NCBI RefSeq assembly: GCF_014855495.1 | Contig: NZ_JACYFJ010000001.1 | Span: forward strand, 1,302,001 to 1,366,000 | Source of the DNA: Euzebyella saccharophila | GTDB taxonomy: Bacteria > Bacteroidota > Bacteroidia > Flavobacteriales > Flavobacteriaceae | Direction: 5' to 3' | Length of the DNA: 64,000 bases | In this document: positions 44,804 to 53,664 of the stretch, piece by piece | Layout of the letters: every line of letters begins with the position of its first letter | Position numbering within the stretch: the stretch's first letter is position 1 | Program-made: the position numbers and the translations under genes | Notes under the pieces: generated by a model | The model's input: only the letters and a program-made list of their open reading frames with translations | Databases searched by the model: none | Told to the model about the DNA's origin: nothing

Positions 44804-47287
44804 ATGGCCAAGAATTTAGTAATAGTAGAGTCGCCTGCAAAGGCAAAAACCATAGAAAAGTTTTTAGGAAAGGATTTTAAAGTAGAGTCCAGTTTTGGGC
44901 ATATTGCAGATTTGCCTTCCAAAGAACTTGGAGTGGATGTAGATAATGATTTTGAACCCAAGTATATTGTTGATTCTGACAAGAAATCCTTAGTGAAAAA
45001 ATTGCGGGATTTGGCCAATAAAGCAGAGACTATATGGTTGGCAAGTGATGAAGACCGTGAGGGAGAAGCTATTTCATGGCATTTGGCAGAAACACTAAAA
45101 CTGGATAGGGACAAGACTAAAAGAATCGTTTTCAACTCTATTACTAAAAGTGCCATTCAAAAAGCGATAGAGAATCCGCGTACCATTAATTATAATTTGG
45201 TAAATGCCCAACAGGCAAGAAGGGTGTTGGATCGTTTGGTAGGTTATGAACTATCGCCTGTTCTTTGGAAAAAGATAAAACCAGGGCTATCTGCAGGTAG
45301 GGTGCAATCCGTTGCCGTACGTTTGATTGTTGAAAGGGAAAGGGATATAGAAGCTTTTACTCCAGAGGCTTCCTTTCGTATATCGGCAGAATTTAAGACA
45401 AAAGAGGGCAGTACGTTTGCTGCAAAATTGAATAAGACTTTTGCGTCAAAACAAGAAGCTCAAAACTTTTTGGAGCAGAATATAGGAGCCGATTTTTCAG
45501 TTGGGAGCCTAGATAAGAAACCGGGAAAAAAGTCGCCATCCGCGCCTTTTACAACTTCTACTTTGCAACAAGAGGCCTCCAGAAAATTATATTTCTCGGT
45601 TTCTAGGACCATGCAAGTTGCCCAACGTTTGTATGAGGCCGGTCTTATAACCTATATGAGAACGGATAGTGTTAATTTATCTGGCGAGGCCATAAATGCT
45701 GCCAAGGATGCCATTATTAAGAATTACGGGGAGAACTATAGTACTGTGCGTAATTTTAAGGGTAAAAGCAAAGGTGCCCAAGAGGCGCACGAAGCCATAA
45801 GGCCAACGGATATCACCAATCAGTCACCTTCTTTGGAGCGTGATCAGATGAAGCTTTATGAGCTTATCTGGAAAAGGACCATTGCCTCCCAAATGAGTGA
45901 TGCCCAATTAGAAAGGACCAATGTGAAAGTGGTGGCCAATACCCATCAAGAGCAGTTTAGTGCCAATGGGGAGGTTATAAAGTTTGATGGTTTTCTTAAA
46001 GTGTACATGGAAGGGGTAGATGAAGAAGACCTGGTCGAGGAGCAAGAAGGAATGCTTCCGGCAATGGTGGAAGGGGAAGCGGTTTCAAATAACTATATAA
46101 CCGCAACCGAAAGGTTCTCACGAGCTCCGTATAGGTTTACGGAAGCTTCATTGGTAAAGAAATTAGAGGAGTTGGGAATCGGGAGACCTTCTACGTATGC
46201 TCCCACTATTTCAACCATTCAGAATAGGGGATATGTGGAAAAAGGCACAATAGAAGGAACGGAACGTGCCTATGTGCAGTTATTGCTTGAAGCAAATTCG
46301 GTAAAAGAAAAGAAATTGTCGGAGATGGTCGGTTCCGATAAGGGCAAATTGGTGCCTACGGATATAGGAATGATCGTAAACGACTTTTTGGTAAGTCACT
46401 TTGCCAACATTCTAGACTATAACTTTACGGCCAAGGTAGAAGAGGATTTTGATGAAATTGCAGAAGGAGTAGAAGATTGGCAAAAGGTAATGAAGGAATT
46501 CTATAAGGATTTTCACCCTACGGTGTTGGATGTGGAGGAGAATGCCGATCGTGCCAGTGGAGAACGTATATTGGGAGAAGATCCAAAATCGGGTCGCCAA
46601 GTTTCGGTTAGATTAGGTCGTTTTGGGCCCATGGTACAAATAGGCACCGTGGAAGATGAGGAAAAGCCGCAATTTGCAAGTCTTTTGCCAGACCAATCCC
46701 TAAATACCATCACCTATGATGAGGCAATGGAACTCTTTAAGCTACCTAGAAAATTAGGGGTGTACGAAGGGGAAGAGGTTGAGGCCAATGTAGGTAGGTT
46801 TGGGCCTTATGTGCGTTTCGGTAAAAAATTCGTATCCCTGGAGAAAGGGGAAAGTGCCTTTGATGTAGATTTTGAGAGGGCCGTAGAGCTAATTAAGGAA
46901 AAGCAAAAGGCAGATGCCCCCATTTATAAATACGAGGATAAAGATGTAACCAAGGGTGTTGGTCGTTTTGGACCCTTTATCAAATGGGACGGAATGTTCA
47001 TAAATGTGAACAAGAAGTATGATTTTGATAACCTTTCTGAAGCCGATCTTATAGAACTCATTGAGCAAAAGAAGCAAAAAGAGATTGAAAAAGTTGTCCA
47101 AAACTGGGAAGAAGAAGGAATTAGAATAGAAAAGGCCCGTTGGGGAAGACATAATATCATTAAAGGTAGGGTCAAAGTAGAACTGGCCAAAACCGTAGAT
47201 GCCGCAAAAATGTCCTTGGAAGAGGCTAAATCTTTAATTGAGGCCAAAACTCCAAAAAAGAAAACGCGAGCAAAGAAGAAGAAATAG
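44804..47287 (+). CDS. topA: DNA topoisomerase I
   Basis: An 827-residue type IA topoisomerase relaxing negative supercoils. The Toprim domain begins KNLVIVESPAKAKTIEKFLG and includes SDEDREGEAISWHL; the catalytic Tyr is Tyr284 in GLITYMRTDSV. Instead of E. coli-type zinc fingers, the C-terminus carries repeated beta modules with the GRFGPxxxxG motif (GRFGPMVQIG, GRFGPYVRFG, GRFGPFIKWDG) and ends in a Lys-rich tail (KTPKKKTRAKKKK) that should bind DNA. It has its own promoter box and terminator. Confidence 0.97.
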   Translation: MAKNLVIVESPAKAKTIEKFLGKDFKVESSFGHIADLPSKELGVDVDNDFEPKYIVDSDKKSLVKKLRDLANKAETIWLASDEDREGEAISWHLAETLKLDRDKTKRIVFNSITKSAIQKAIENPRTINYNLVNAQQARRVLDRLVGYELSPVLWKKIKPGLSAGRVQSVAVRLIVERERDIEAFTPEASFRISAEFKTKEGSTFAAKLNKTFASKQEAQNFLEQNIGADFSVGSLDKKPGKKSPSAPFTTSTLQQEASRKLYFSVSRTMQVAQRLYEAGLITYMRTDSVNLSGEAINAAKDAIIKNYGENYSTVRNFKGKSKGAQEAHEAIRPTDITNQSPSLERDQMKLYELIWKRTIASQMSDAQLERTNVKVVANTHQEQFSANGEVIKFDGFLKVYMEGVDEEDLVEEQEGMLPAMVEGEAVSNNYITATERFSRAPYRFTEASLVKKLEELGIGRPSTYAPTISTIQNRGYVEKGTIEGTERAYVQLLLEANSVKEKKLSEMVGSDKGKLVPTDIGMIVNDFLVSHFANILDYNFTAKVEEDFDEIAEGVEDWQKVMKEFYKDFHPTVLDVEENADRASGERILGEDPKSGRQVSVRLGRFGPMVQIGTVEDEEKPQFASLLPDQSLNTITYDEAMELFKLPRKLGVYEGEEVEANVGRFGPYVRFGKKFVSLEKGESAFDVDFERAVELIKEKQKADAPIYKYEDKDVTKGVGRFGPFIKWDGMFINVNKKYDFDNLSEADLIELIEQKKQKEIEKVVQNWEEEGIRIEKARWGRHNIIKGRVKVELAKTVDAAKMSLEEAKSLIEAKTPKKKTRAKKKK

Positions 47288-47310
47288 AAATTTTTATCTC
47301 AAAAGCAATA

Positions 47311-47349
47311 AAAAGCAGGTCTCAGATTTTAGGGAGCCTGCTTTTTTTC
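47311..47349 (+). terminator. topA terminator
   Basis: AAAAGCAG (47311-47318) pairs with CTGCTTTT (47338-47345), an inner CTC/GAG extension with one bulged base adds to the stem, and a T run follows. Confidence 0.8.
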
Positions 47350-47391
47350 TTTTAAAGCCCCTTTTCAGTCGCAAACTTTCAAAGTGATAGT

Positions 47392-47399
47392 TATCTTTG
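47392..47399 (+). promoter_or_regulatory. Sigma-A -7 box before the arginase-like gene
   Basis: TATCTTTG matches TAnnTTTG, 44 bases upstream of the ATG at 47444. The -33 element is not clear. Confidence 0.45.
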
Positions 47400-47443
47400 A
47401 ATTTATTGAACGTAACCTAGACTACTCGCAAACTTTTTAAGTA

Positions 47444-48601
47444 ATGGAACTAGATTTTTTAGTACCGGTGGATGATAGGGTTTTGGCCCATTGCGAACTT
47501 CTTCCCCAACAGGCTATTGGTAAACATGTAAAAATACATTCAAGACAGGAGGGGATGCCACAAATGCATGGTGTTACCCTGGCCATTTTGGGTGTTAAAG
47601 AATCCAGGAACGCTTTTGAAAAAAAGCCGGAAAAATTGGATGTATCCGCAATTCGAATTCAATTGTATAAACTGCTGTTGGGAAATTGGAATACGAGCTT
47701 GGCAGATATTGGGGATATTGAGGAAGGGGCTACCGTAGAGGATACTTATTTTGTGGTTAAAAGTACAGTTGCGGCCCTGCTAAAAGAAGATATTGTACCT
47801 ATTATTTTAGGTGCAACCCAAGATATTACCTATCCTGCCTATAGGGCTTTTGACGATTTAAAAAGTTTGGTCAACCTTGTTTCTATTGATAGTAGGTTCG
47901 ATTTTGGAATGGACGATGAGTTAATTTCTTCCCATTCCTATATGAGTAAAATCATAACGGACAAACCTAACAATCTTTATAACTTTTCCAATATTGGGTA
48001 TCAGAGCTATTTCAATGCCCAAGAAGAAATGGATTTAATGGAAAGGTTGTTCTTTGATGCCTACCGCTTAGGGGAATTGGGGAACGATATAACATTGGCA
48101 GAGCCGGTGTTGAGAAACGCTCATATGGTAAGTCTGGATGCCCGGGCGGTAAGAGCCAGTGAAATGGGCTACTCAGATAGTTTTTCGCCTAACGGCTTTA
48201 CAGGCCGTGAAATTTGTGCTATTGCCAGATACGCCGGTTTTGGAGATAAAGTAAGTGTTTTTGGTATTTATGAGATGGAGAACGCCAATCAATCCAGTCA
48301 ATTGATTGCCCAGATTATATGGTATTTTATTGAAGGGTTTAATTTTAGGATAACGGAAAGTCCCCTTGAGGAACTTGATAATTTTACCAAGTACAATGTG
48401 CCTTGTGATACGGAGCAGCTGACCTTTCATAAAAGTAGTCTTACCAATAGGTGGTGGGTGGAAGTTCCATCAATCTTAACACCACACACTAAAACCAATT
48501 CAGTAGCGTTATTACCTTGCACAAAAACTGACTATTTACAGGCTTGTGACCAAATAATACCAGAAAGATGGTTAAAAGCCTATAAAAAAGGGTTCAATTA
48601 A
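47444..48601 (+). CDS. Arginase/formimidoylglutamase-fold protein with degraded metal site
   Basis: A 385-residue ureohydrolase-fold protein, usually annotated as formimidoylglutamase in this position upstream of gldK. The fold pattern is clear, but metal ligands are missing. The GGDHS equivalent reads GATQ (Gln126 for His). The DAHxD motif reads DSRFD (Asp149 and Asp153 kept, Arg151 for His). The SxDxD motif reads SLDAR (Asp232 kept, Arg234 for Asp). Three of the six usual ligands are thus lost. A dinuclear manganese hydrolase is unlikely; a binding or structural role is more plausible. It is 190 bases upstream of gldK on the same strand. Confidence 0.85.
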   Translation: MELDFLVPVDDRVLAHCELLPQQAIGKHVKIHSRQEGMPQMHGVTLAILGVKESRNAFEKKPEKLDVSAIRIQLYKLLLGNWNTSLADIGDIEEGATVEDTYFVVKSTVAALLKEDIVPIILGATQDITYPAYRAFDDLKSLVNLVSIDSRFDFGMDDELISSHSYMSKIITDKPNNLYNFSNIGYQSYFNAQEEMDLMERLFFDAYRLGELGNDITLAEPVLRNAHMVSLDARAVRASEMGYSDSFSPNGFTGREICAIARYAGFGDKVSVFGIYEMENANQSSQLIAQIIWYFIEGFNFRITESPLEELDNFTKYNVPCDTEQLTFHKSSLTNRWWVEVPSILTPHTKTNSVALLPCTKTDYLQACDQIIPERWLKAYKKGFN

Positions 48602-48791
48602 TTAAGGTTTGTTTCAAAAGGCTGTTGTTCAAGGGTTTTGGAAAGAATCAAATCAAAAAGTAGAGAACCCGAAAAAAAATTAAGTATATATCCTGTTGAT
48701 ACAATATTTTAAATAAATCACAGTTTTAGAGTGTAGAATTAAAGCATAGTATTTGCAGTTAATAACCAAGAATCGAAATTTAACCTAAAGT

Positions 48792-50147
48792 ATGAAAAAG
48801 CTATTGTTATCATCTATAGCGTTTGTCTTTTTGCTGAGCAGTTGCGGCTCAAGAACAAAAGGAGAGCTAGTCGGGGCCCAAGGTAATAAGTGGTATCCGG
48901 AGAAGCCTTATGGTATGGAGCTCATTCCAAGAGGTTCCTTTATTATGGGTAAAACCGAGGAAGACCAGGCCAAGCTCTTGAACGCGCCAACAAAGACCGT
49001 AACGGTTCGATCGTTCTATATGGATGATACCGAAATTACGAATAGTGAATATCGTCAGTTTGTAGAATGGGTAAAGGACTCCATTACCAGAACTAGATTG
49101 GCGATTCTTGCAGATGAATTGGGCTTGGGCCCAGAAGATGGAGGTATTGGAGACTATGCATTTAAGGATGCGGATACCACCAAACTTTCTGCATATGACA
49201 AATATATGTTGGACAATTATGCCGGAATGGGAGAAACCGGTTTTGAGGGAAGAAGCTTGAATAAGGATGAAAATCTTGTTTGGGATATTTCCGATTATCC
49301 AGATGAGTACTATACTGAGGTAATGGACTCCTTATATATTCCTGAAGAGGAATCGTATAATGGTCAGCGTACAGTAGATGTTACTAAATTAAAGTACAAG
49401 TACAGTTGGATGGATATTGAGGCCGCTGCTCGCTCCAGAAAAGGAAGTAGAAAGGACTTTATCCGTCAAGAAGAATTGGAAATCTACCCAGATACTACCG
49501 TTTGGATCAGAGATTTTGAATACTCTTACAATGAGCCAATGCACAATGATTATTTCTGGCACGATGCCTATAGTGACTATCCCGTAGTTGGGGTGTCTTG
49601 GGATCAGGCACGAGCTTTTTGTAACTGGAGAACCAAGTTCAAGAATGACGACCAAAAAAGTAGAGGCAAGCAATTTGTGAACCAATTTAGATTGCCTACC
49701 GAAGCAGAATGGGAATATGCCGCAAGAGGTGGTATTGAAGGAGGAACTTATCCTTGGGGTGGTCCTTACGTAATTAGTGATACGGGTTGTTTTATGGCCA
49801 ACTTTAAACCTCAAAGAGGGGATTATGCAGCAGATGCCGCTTTATATACGGTAGAAGCTAAATCCTATGAGCCAAACGACTTTAACCTTTATAATATGGC
49901 GGGTAATGTTTCTGAGTGGACCAACTCCAGCTATGATCCCAATTCTTATGAATTTGTGTCTACTATGAACCCTAACGGTGGTGATGGCGCCAACGAAAGA
50001 AAAGTGATTCGTGGAGGTTCCTGGAAAGATGTTGCTTACTTCCTACAGGTAAGTACAAGGGATTATGAGTATGCAGATTCTGCTAGAAGCTATATTGGCT
50101 TTAGAACCGTACAGGATTACATGGGTGAAGAAGATTCAACACAGTAA
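48792..50147 (+). CDS. gldK: Gliding motility/T9SS lipoprotein GldK
   Basis: A 451-residue outer-membrane lipoprotein (lipobox LLSSC, Cys18) with a formylglycine-generating-enzyme (SUMF1) fold. GMELIPRGSFIMGKTEED, FYMDDTEITNSEYRQFVEWV, RLPTEAEWEYAARGG and the terminal RGGSWKDVAYF...YIGFRTV are diagnostic. GldK forms the periplasmic ring of the type IX secretion system with GldN and is not an active sulfatase-modifying enzyme. It begins the gldKLMN block. A -7-like TAGTATTTG (48749-48757, one base too long) lies 34 bases upstream. Confidence 0.97.
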   Translation: MKKLLLSSIAFVFLLSSCGSRTKGELVGAQGNKWYPEKPYGMELIPRGSFIMGKTEEDQAKLLNAPTKTVTVRSFYMDDTEITNSEYRQFVEWVKDSITRTRLAILADELGLGPEDGGIGDYAFKDADTTKLSAYDKYMLDNYAGMGETGFEGRSLNKDENLVWDISDYPDEYYTEVMDSLYIPEEESYNGQRTVDVTKLKYKYSWMDIEAAARSRKGSRKDFIRQEELEIYPDTTVWIRDFEYSYNEPMHNDYFWHDAYSDYPVVGVSWDQARAFCNWRTKFKNDDQKSRGKQFVNQFRLPTEAEWEYAARGGIEGGTYPWGGPYVISDTGCFMANFKPQRGDYAADAALYTVEAKSYEPNDFNLYNMAGNVSEWTNSSYDPNSYEFVSTMNPNGGDGANERKVIRGGSWKDVAYFLQVSTRDYEYADSARSYIGFRTVQDYMGEEDSTQ

Positions 50148-50153
50148 AAAACA

Positions 50154-50190
50154 TTTCCCAGGCTTAACGGCTAAAATTGCCCTTGGGAAA
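50154..50190 (+). other. Intercistronic hairpin between gldK and gldL
   Basis: TTTCCCA-GGC (50154-50163) pairs with GCC-CT-TGGGAAA (50179-50190) with a two-base bulge. No T run follows directly. It may stabilise or process the gldK 3' end rather than terminate. Confidence 0.5.
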
Positions 50191-50317
50191 GGCACATAAT
50201 AATTTTTTCAAATACACCGTTCTGAATTATAGTGATTTATCTTATTTCAGAACAAGAATACAAACGTAAAACCAAATCTTTATTTTTAACATTAAATTTC
50301 AAATTAAATCTTAAATT

Positions 50318-50971
50318 ATGGCACAGTCAAAATCAACAAAGAAACTGTTTAACATGGCCTATGGCCTTGGAGCATCGGTAGTAATAATTGGTGCGCTATT
50401 TAAAATCCTACACTGGGAACTTGGTCCTCTTAACGGTGGAGTTCTATTAGCTATTGGTCTTATTACTGAAGCACTTATTTTCGCAATTAGTGCCTTTGAA
50501 CCAGTTGATGATGAATACGATTGGTCTTTGGTTTACCCAGAATTGGCCGGTGGTGAATCTCAAGGTAAGAAAAGTAACCAAGCTGTTGAGGTTAAAGAAG
50601 CTGAAGCTTCCTTATCAGCTAAATTGGATAACTTATTGAAAGAAGCTGGTGTAGATGCCAACTTGATGGAAAGCTTAGGTTCTAGCATCCGTAATTTTGA
50701 AGGTGCTGCTAAAGGAATCGCTCCTACGGTTGATGCAATGGAATCTACAAGAAAGTACTCTGAAGAAATGGTACAAGCTGCCGCTCAAATGGAGTCTTTG
50801 AACAGCCTTTATAAAGTACAGTTGGAGAGTGCTAGCAAGCAAGCTTCCGTAAACGAGGAAGTAGTTCAAAATGCTGCTGCCCTTAAAGACCAAATGGAGT
50901 CTTTGGCTACCAACCTTTCTAGCTTGAACGGTGTATACGGTGGTATGTTGACTGCAATGAACAGAAACTAA
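50318..50971 (+). CDS. gldL: T9SS motor subunit GldL
   Basis: A 217-residue inner-membrane protein. Two membrane helices (about 13-33 and 40-60) contain the charged residues of the proton path: Lys29, His32 and Glu51 in GLITEALIF, equivalent to the essential Glu of F. johnsoniae GldL. The rest is a long cytoplasmic helical domain (ESTRKYSEEMVQAAAQMESL). GldL pentamers surround a GldM dimer and use the proton gradient to drive secretion and gliding. The gene lies 170 bases after gldK and 56 before gldM. Confidence 0.97.
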   Translation: MAQSKSTKKLFNMAYGLGASVVIIGALFKILHWELGPLNGGVLLAIGLITEALIFAISAFEPVDDEYDWSLVYPELAGGESQGKKSNQAVEVKEAEASLSAKLDNLLKEAGVDANLMESLGSSIRNFEGAAKGIAPTVDAMESTRKYSEEMVQAAAQMESLNSLYKVQLESASKQASVNEEVVQNAAALKDQMESLATNLSSLNGVYGGMLTAMNRN

Positions 50972-51027
50972 TTAGATATTAGTAGTTACCCCAAATCATT
51001 TATTTAATCAAAATCTAATTAGAAAAC

Positions 51028-52575
51028 ATGGCAGGAGGAAAACAATCACCACGTCAGAAGATGATTAACCTAATGTACCTGGTTTTCATCGCAATGTTGG
51101 CGTTGAACATGAGTAAGGAAGTACTTTCGGCTTTCGGTATTATGAACGAAAAGCTTGAGGCTTCCAACGCCAAAACCATAGAAAGTAACGAAGCCTACTT
51201 GGCGAACTTAGGAGTGAAAGCGGAAGAAAATGCCGCTAAGTACAAAGATTTGTACGCTAAAGCTCAGCAGATAAAAACTATGTCCAAAGAGTATTATGAC
51301 TATTTGGAAGGTTTAAAAACTGAGATGATGGCAGAAGTTGAAGATCCAAAAGACTACATGGTAATGGACAAGTCTGATTATTTGGATCAGAAATTCTTCC
51401 AAGGAGATGGCCTTTCAGAAGGTGGACAGGAATTCATGAAGAGAATTCAGGATTACCGTACACAAGTAGCGGCCATTGTTCCTGATGGTATCAAATCATC
51501 TGTTGAAGCAAGGTTCGAGACTAACGAGGTTACCACTCGTGACGGTTCTAAGCAAGATTGGATCAATTATCACTACGAAGGCTTCCCTCAAGTGGCTTCT
51601 TTGGCCAAATTGACTGCGCTACAAGCCGATATTAAGGCTACCGAAGAGTCTGCTTTAAAGGCGATGCTAGAAGGTGAGTTGAGCGATCAAGTATCTTTGA
51701 AGAACTTTCAGACTTCTTTGTTCGGTAGTAAGTCCGCTTACTACAGTGGAGAGAAATATGATGGTAAAATCATCATAAGTAAAACTGATAACAGTTCTAA
51801 ACCAGTAAGGGCAGAATTGACCTTGGATGGTCGTAAGCTTTCAGAAGGTTCAGATTATCAATTGGAAGAAGGTGGTGTTAAAATGTTGATCAGTGCCGGT
51901 TCTCCTGGTGACCACGAGGTGAAAGGAAAGCTTTTCTTTTCTCAAGATGGTGAGGAAATCGAAGTACCTGTAAACAACACTTTTGCAACTATCAGCAAGC
52001 CAAACGCTGCTTTAATTGCTGCCGATAAAATGAACGTAGTTTATAGAGGTGTTGCTAACCCAATGTCTATCTCTATTCCTGGTATTCCTAATAACAAGGT
52101 TACTGCATCTGCTCCTGGTCTTAAATCGGCCGGAGGTAGTAAGTACGTTATGAACCCAAGTACGGGTAGAACCGTAACTATTACCGCTAGCGGTAAGTTA
52201 CCGGATGGTCAAACGGTTTCTTCTAAATCTGAATTCAGAATTAAGGATATTCCAAGACCAGCAGGTACTGTAAGTAAGCAAGATGGTACGGTTAAAATGC
52301 CAAGAAGAAACATGGAAATCGCTACTATTGGCGCAATGTTGGAAGACTTTGACTTTGATTTGAACTTGGCTGTTAGTGGCTTTAAATTCAAAGTTCCTGG
52401 TCAGCCTACTGTAAGCGTGAACGGTAACAAATTGAACGGTATGGCCAAAACGGCTCTTAAGAGAGCTAAGAGAGGTGATGTAGTTCAGATTTTTGATATC
52501 CAAGCTTATATTACCAATAACAAAAGCTACAAGCTTAAAAAAGTATCTCCTGTAGTTGTGGAGATTACAAACTAA
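51028..52575 (+). CDS. gldM: T9SS motor/stalk subunit GldM
   Basis: A 515-residue protein with one N-terminal membrane helix (MINLMYLVFIAMLALNM, about 12-28) and a long periplasmic part of four domains linked as a dimeric stalk (KAEENAAKYKDLYAKAQQI; the beta-rich SAYYSGEKYDGKIIISK; a C-terminal Ig-like domain with GFKFKVPGQPTVSVNG). GldM rotates within GldL and contacts the GldK/GldN ring. Length is normal. It is separated from gldN by a strong hairpin. Confidence 0.97.
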   Translation: MAGGKQSPRQKMINLMYLVFIAMLALNMSKEVLSAFGIMNEKLEASNAKTIESNEAYLANLGVKAEENAAKYKDLYAKAQQIKTMSKEYYDYLEGLKTEMMAEVEDPKDYMVMDKSDYLDQKFFQGDGLSEGGQEFMKRIQDYRTQVAAIVPDGIKSSVEARFETNEVTTRDGSKQDWINYHYEGFPQVASLAKLTALQADIKATEESALKAMLEGELSDQVSLKNFQTSLFGSKSAYYSGEKYDGKIIISKTDNSSKPVRAELTLDGRKLSEGSDYQLEEGGVKMLISAGSPGDHEVKGKLFFSQDGEEIEVPVNNTFATISKPNAALIAADKMNVVYRGVANPMSISIPGIPNNKVTASAPGLKSAGGSKYVMNPSTGRTVTITASGKLPDGQTVSSKSEFRIKDIPRPAGTVSKQDGTVKMPRRNMEIATIGAMLEDFDFDLNLAVSGFKFKVPGQPTVSVNGNKLNGMAKTALKRAKRGDVVQIFDIQAYITNNKSYKLKKVSPVVVEITN

Positions 52576-52589
52576 TAAATATGTTGAAA

Positions 52590-52621
52590 ACCGGGTGGTC
52601 CTAGACTGCCCGGTAATTTTT
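52590..52621 (+). terminator. Terminator-like hairpin between gldM and gldN
   Basis: ACCGGG-TG-GTC (52590-52600), loop CTA and GAC-TG-CCCGGT (52604-52614) form a stem with one internal TG/TG mismatch, followed by TTTTT at 52617-52621. It ends 14 bases before the gldN ATG, so it may partly attenuate gldN. Confidence 0.6.
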
Positions 52622-52635
52622 AAAAATTGAAAAAC

Positions 52636-53538
52636 ATGAATTGGAAGAATGTTTTACTAATAGGAGCAGTAACTTTGTTGCCTGCATCCCTTATGGCCCA
52701 GGCGAATATATTGAACGCCAAAAAGCCCGAGGATATTGGTGTAAAGACAGAGGCGCAAAAAGCCTTGGACAATGACGCTCCATTGGAATATGGTTACGTA
52801 GATGATCGCGATATCTTATGGTCCAAGACCGTTTGGGAAGTGGTTGATCTAGATGAAAGGGTGAATTTTCCATTATATTATCCAACCGATACCATCGATA
52901 TAGGTAATGACCGTAGGTCTCTTTACGATGTGTTATTAAAAAGTATTAAAACGGGTGAATTAGAAGATGTATATGCAGATTCTTACTTTACCGATAAACG
53001 AAAATTCAGTGACCTTTCCGCTACTTTGCAAAAGGTAGATACTACGGATTACGGATATGAGCAGTTGAATGCCGGGGAACAAGTTTCTCCTGAGTTTATC
53101 ATGAGAAGAGACATCACAGCTGCCGATATTGAAGAATATCGCATTAAGGGTATGTGGTATTTTGATAAGCGCCAAGGAGAATTAAAATACCGTCTTTTAG
53201 GTATTGCTCCTGTTGCACCGGACGTTAACTTTATAGACGATGATTCTATGGATCCTTCGGATGCCAAGGTTGAGTTGTTCTGGGTATGGTATCCAGATGC
53301 AAGAAAAATTCTTCATGAGGCAAAGGTGTTTAACCAAAGAAACTCTGCGCAACCCATATCATTTGATATGTTGTTGAACGCACGTAGGTTCAACGGTGTA
53401 ATCTATAGGGAGGACAATGTTCATGGAGATCGAAAAGTGAACGACTATATACCGGATAATGCATTGTTTCAATTGCTAGAAGCCAATAGAATTCAAGAGG
53501 TCATTAGAGACCGCGAACAAGACATGTGGGCTTACTAA
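52636..53538 (+). CDS. gldN: T9SS/gliding protein GldN
   Basis: A 300-residue periplasmic protein. The ATG at 52636 gives a signal peptide ending LPASLMAQA; the TTG at 52627 is a less likely start. The family pattern is clear: YVDDRDILWSKTVWEVVDLDERVNFPLYYP at the N-terminus, then RIKGMWYFDKRQGELKYRLLGIAPVAPD and VELFWVWYPDAR. GldN forms the GldK/GldN ring bound to peptidoglycan and the outer membrane. It is last of the block, with a strong terminator after it. Confidence 0.97.
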   Translation: MNWKNVLLIGAVTLLPASLMAQANILNAKKPEDIGVKTEAQKALDNDAPLEYGYVDDRDILWSKTVWEVVDLDERVNFPLYYPTDTIDIGNDRRSLYDVLLKSIKTGELEDVYADSYFTDKRKFSDLSATLQKVDTTDYGYEQLNAGEQVSPEFIMRRDITAADIEEYRIKGMWYFDKRQGELKYRLLGIAPVAPDVNFIDDDSMDPSDAKVELFWVWYPDARKILHEAKVFNQRNSAQPISFDMLLNARRFNGVIYREDNVHGDRKVNDYIPDNALFQLLEANRIQEVIRDREQDMWAY

Positions 53539-53571
53539 GCCTTAAATAATATTCCAATTCAATAATAAAAC

Positions 53572-53602
53572 CCCCGAAAGTTTTAGCTTTCGGGGATTTT
53601 AT
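53572..53602 (+). terminator. Terminator of the gldKLMN block
   Basis: CCCCGAAAG (53572-53580) pairs with CTTTCGGGG (53587-53595), loop TTTTAG, followed by a T-rich tail. Confidence 0.88.
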
Positions 53603-53651
53603 CTTTTTAGGGTTTTGTTTGAATAATATTCCATGCAGATGGCTGATTGGT

Positions 53652-53659
53652 TACCTTTG
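53652..53659 (+). promoter_or_regulatory. Sigma-A -7 box directly before the FAD oxidoreductase gene
   Basis: TACCTTTG lies five bases before the ATG at 53665. The shared TTTGCCCAG between box and start also occurs before the endonuclease ATG (16450-16458). A leaderless or near-leaderless message is expected. Confidence 0.55.
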
Positions 53660-53664
53660 CCCAG

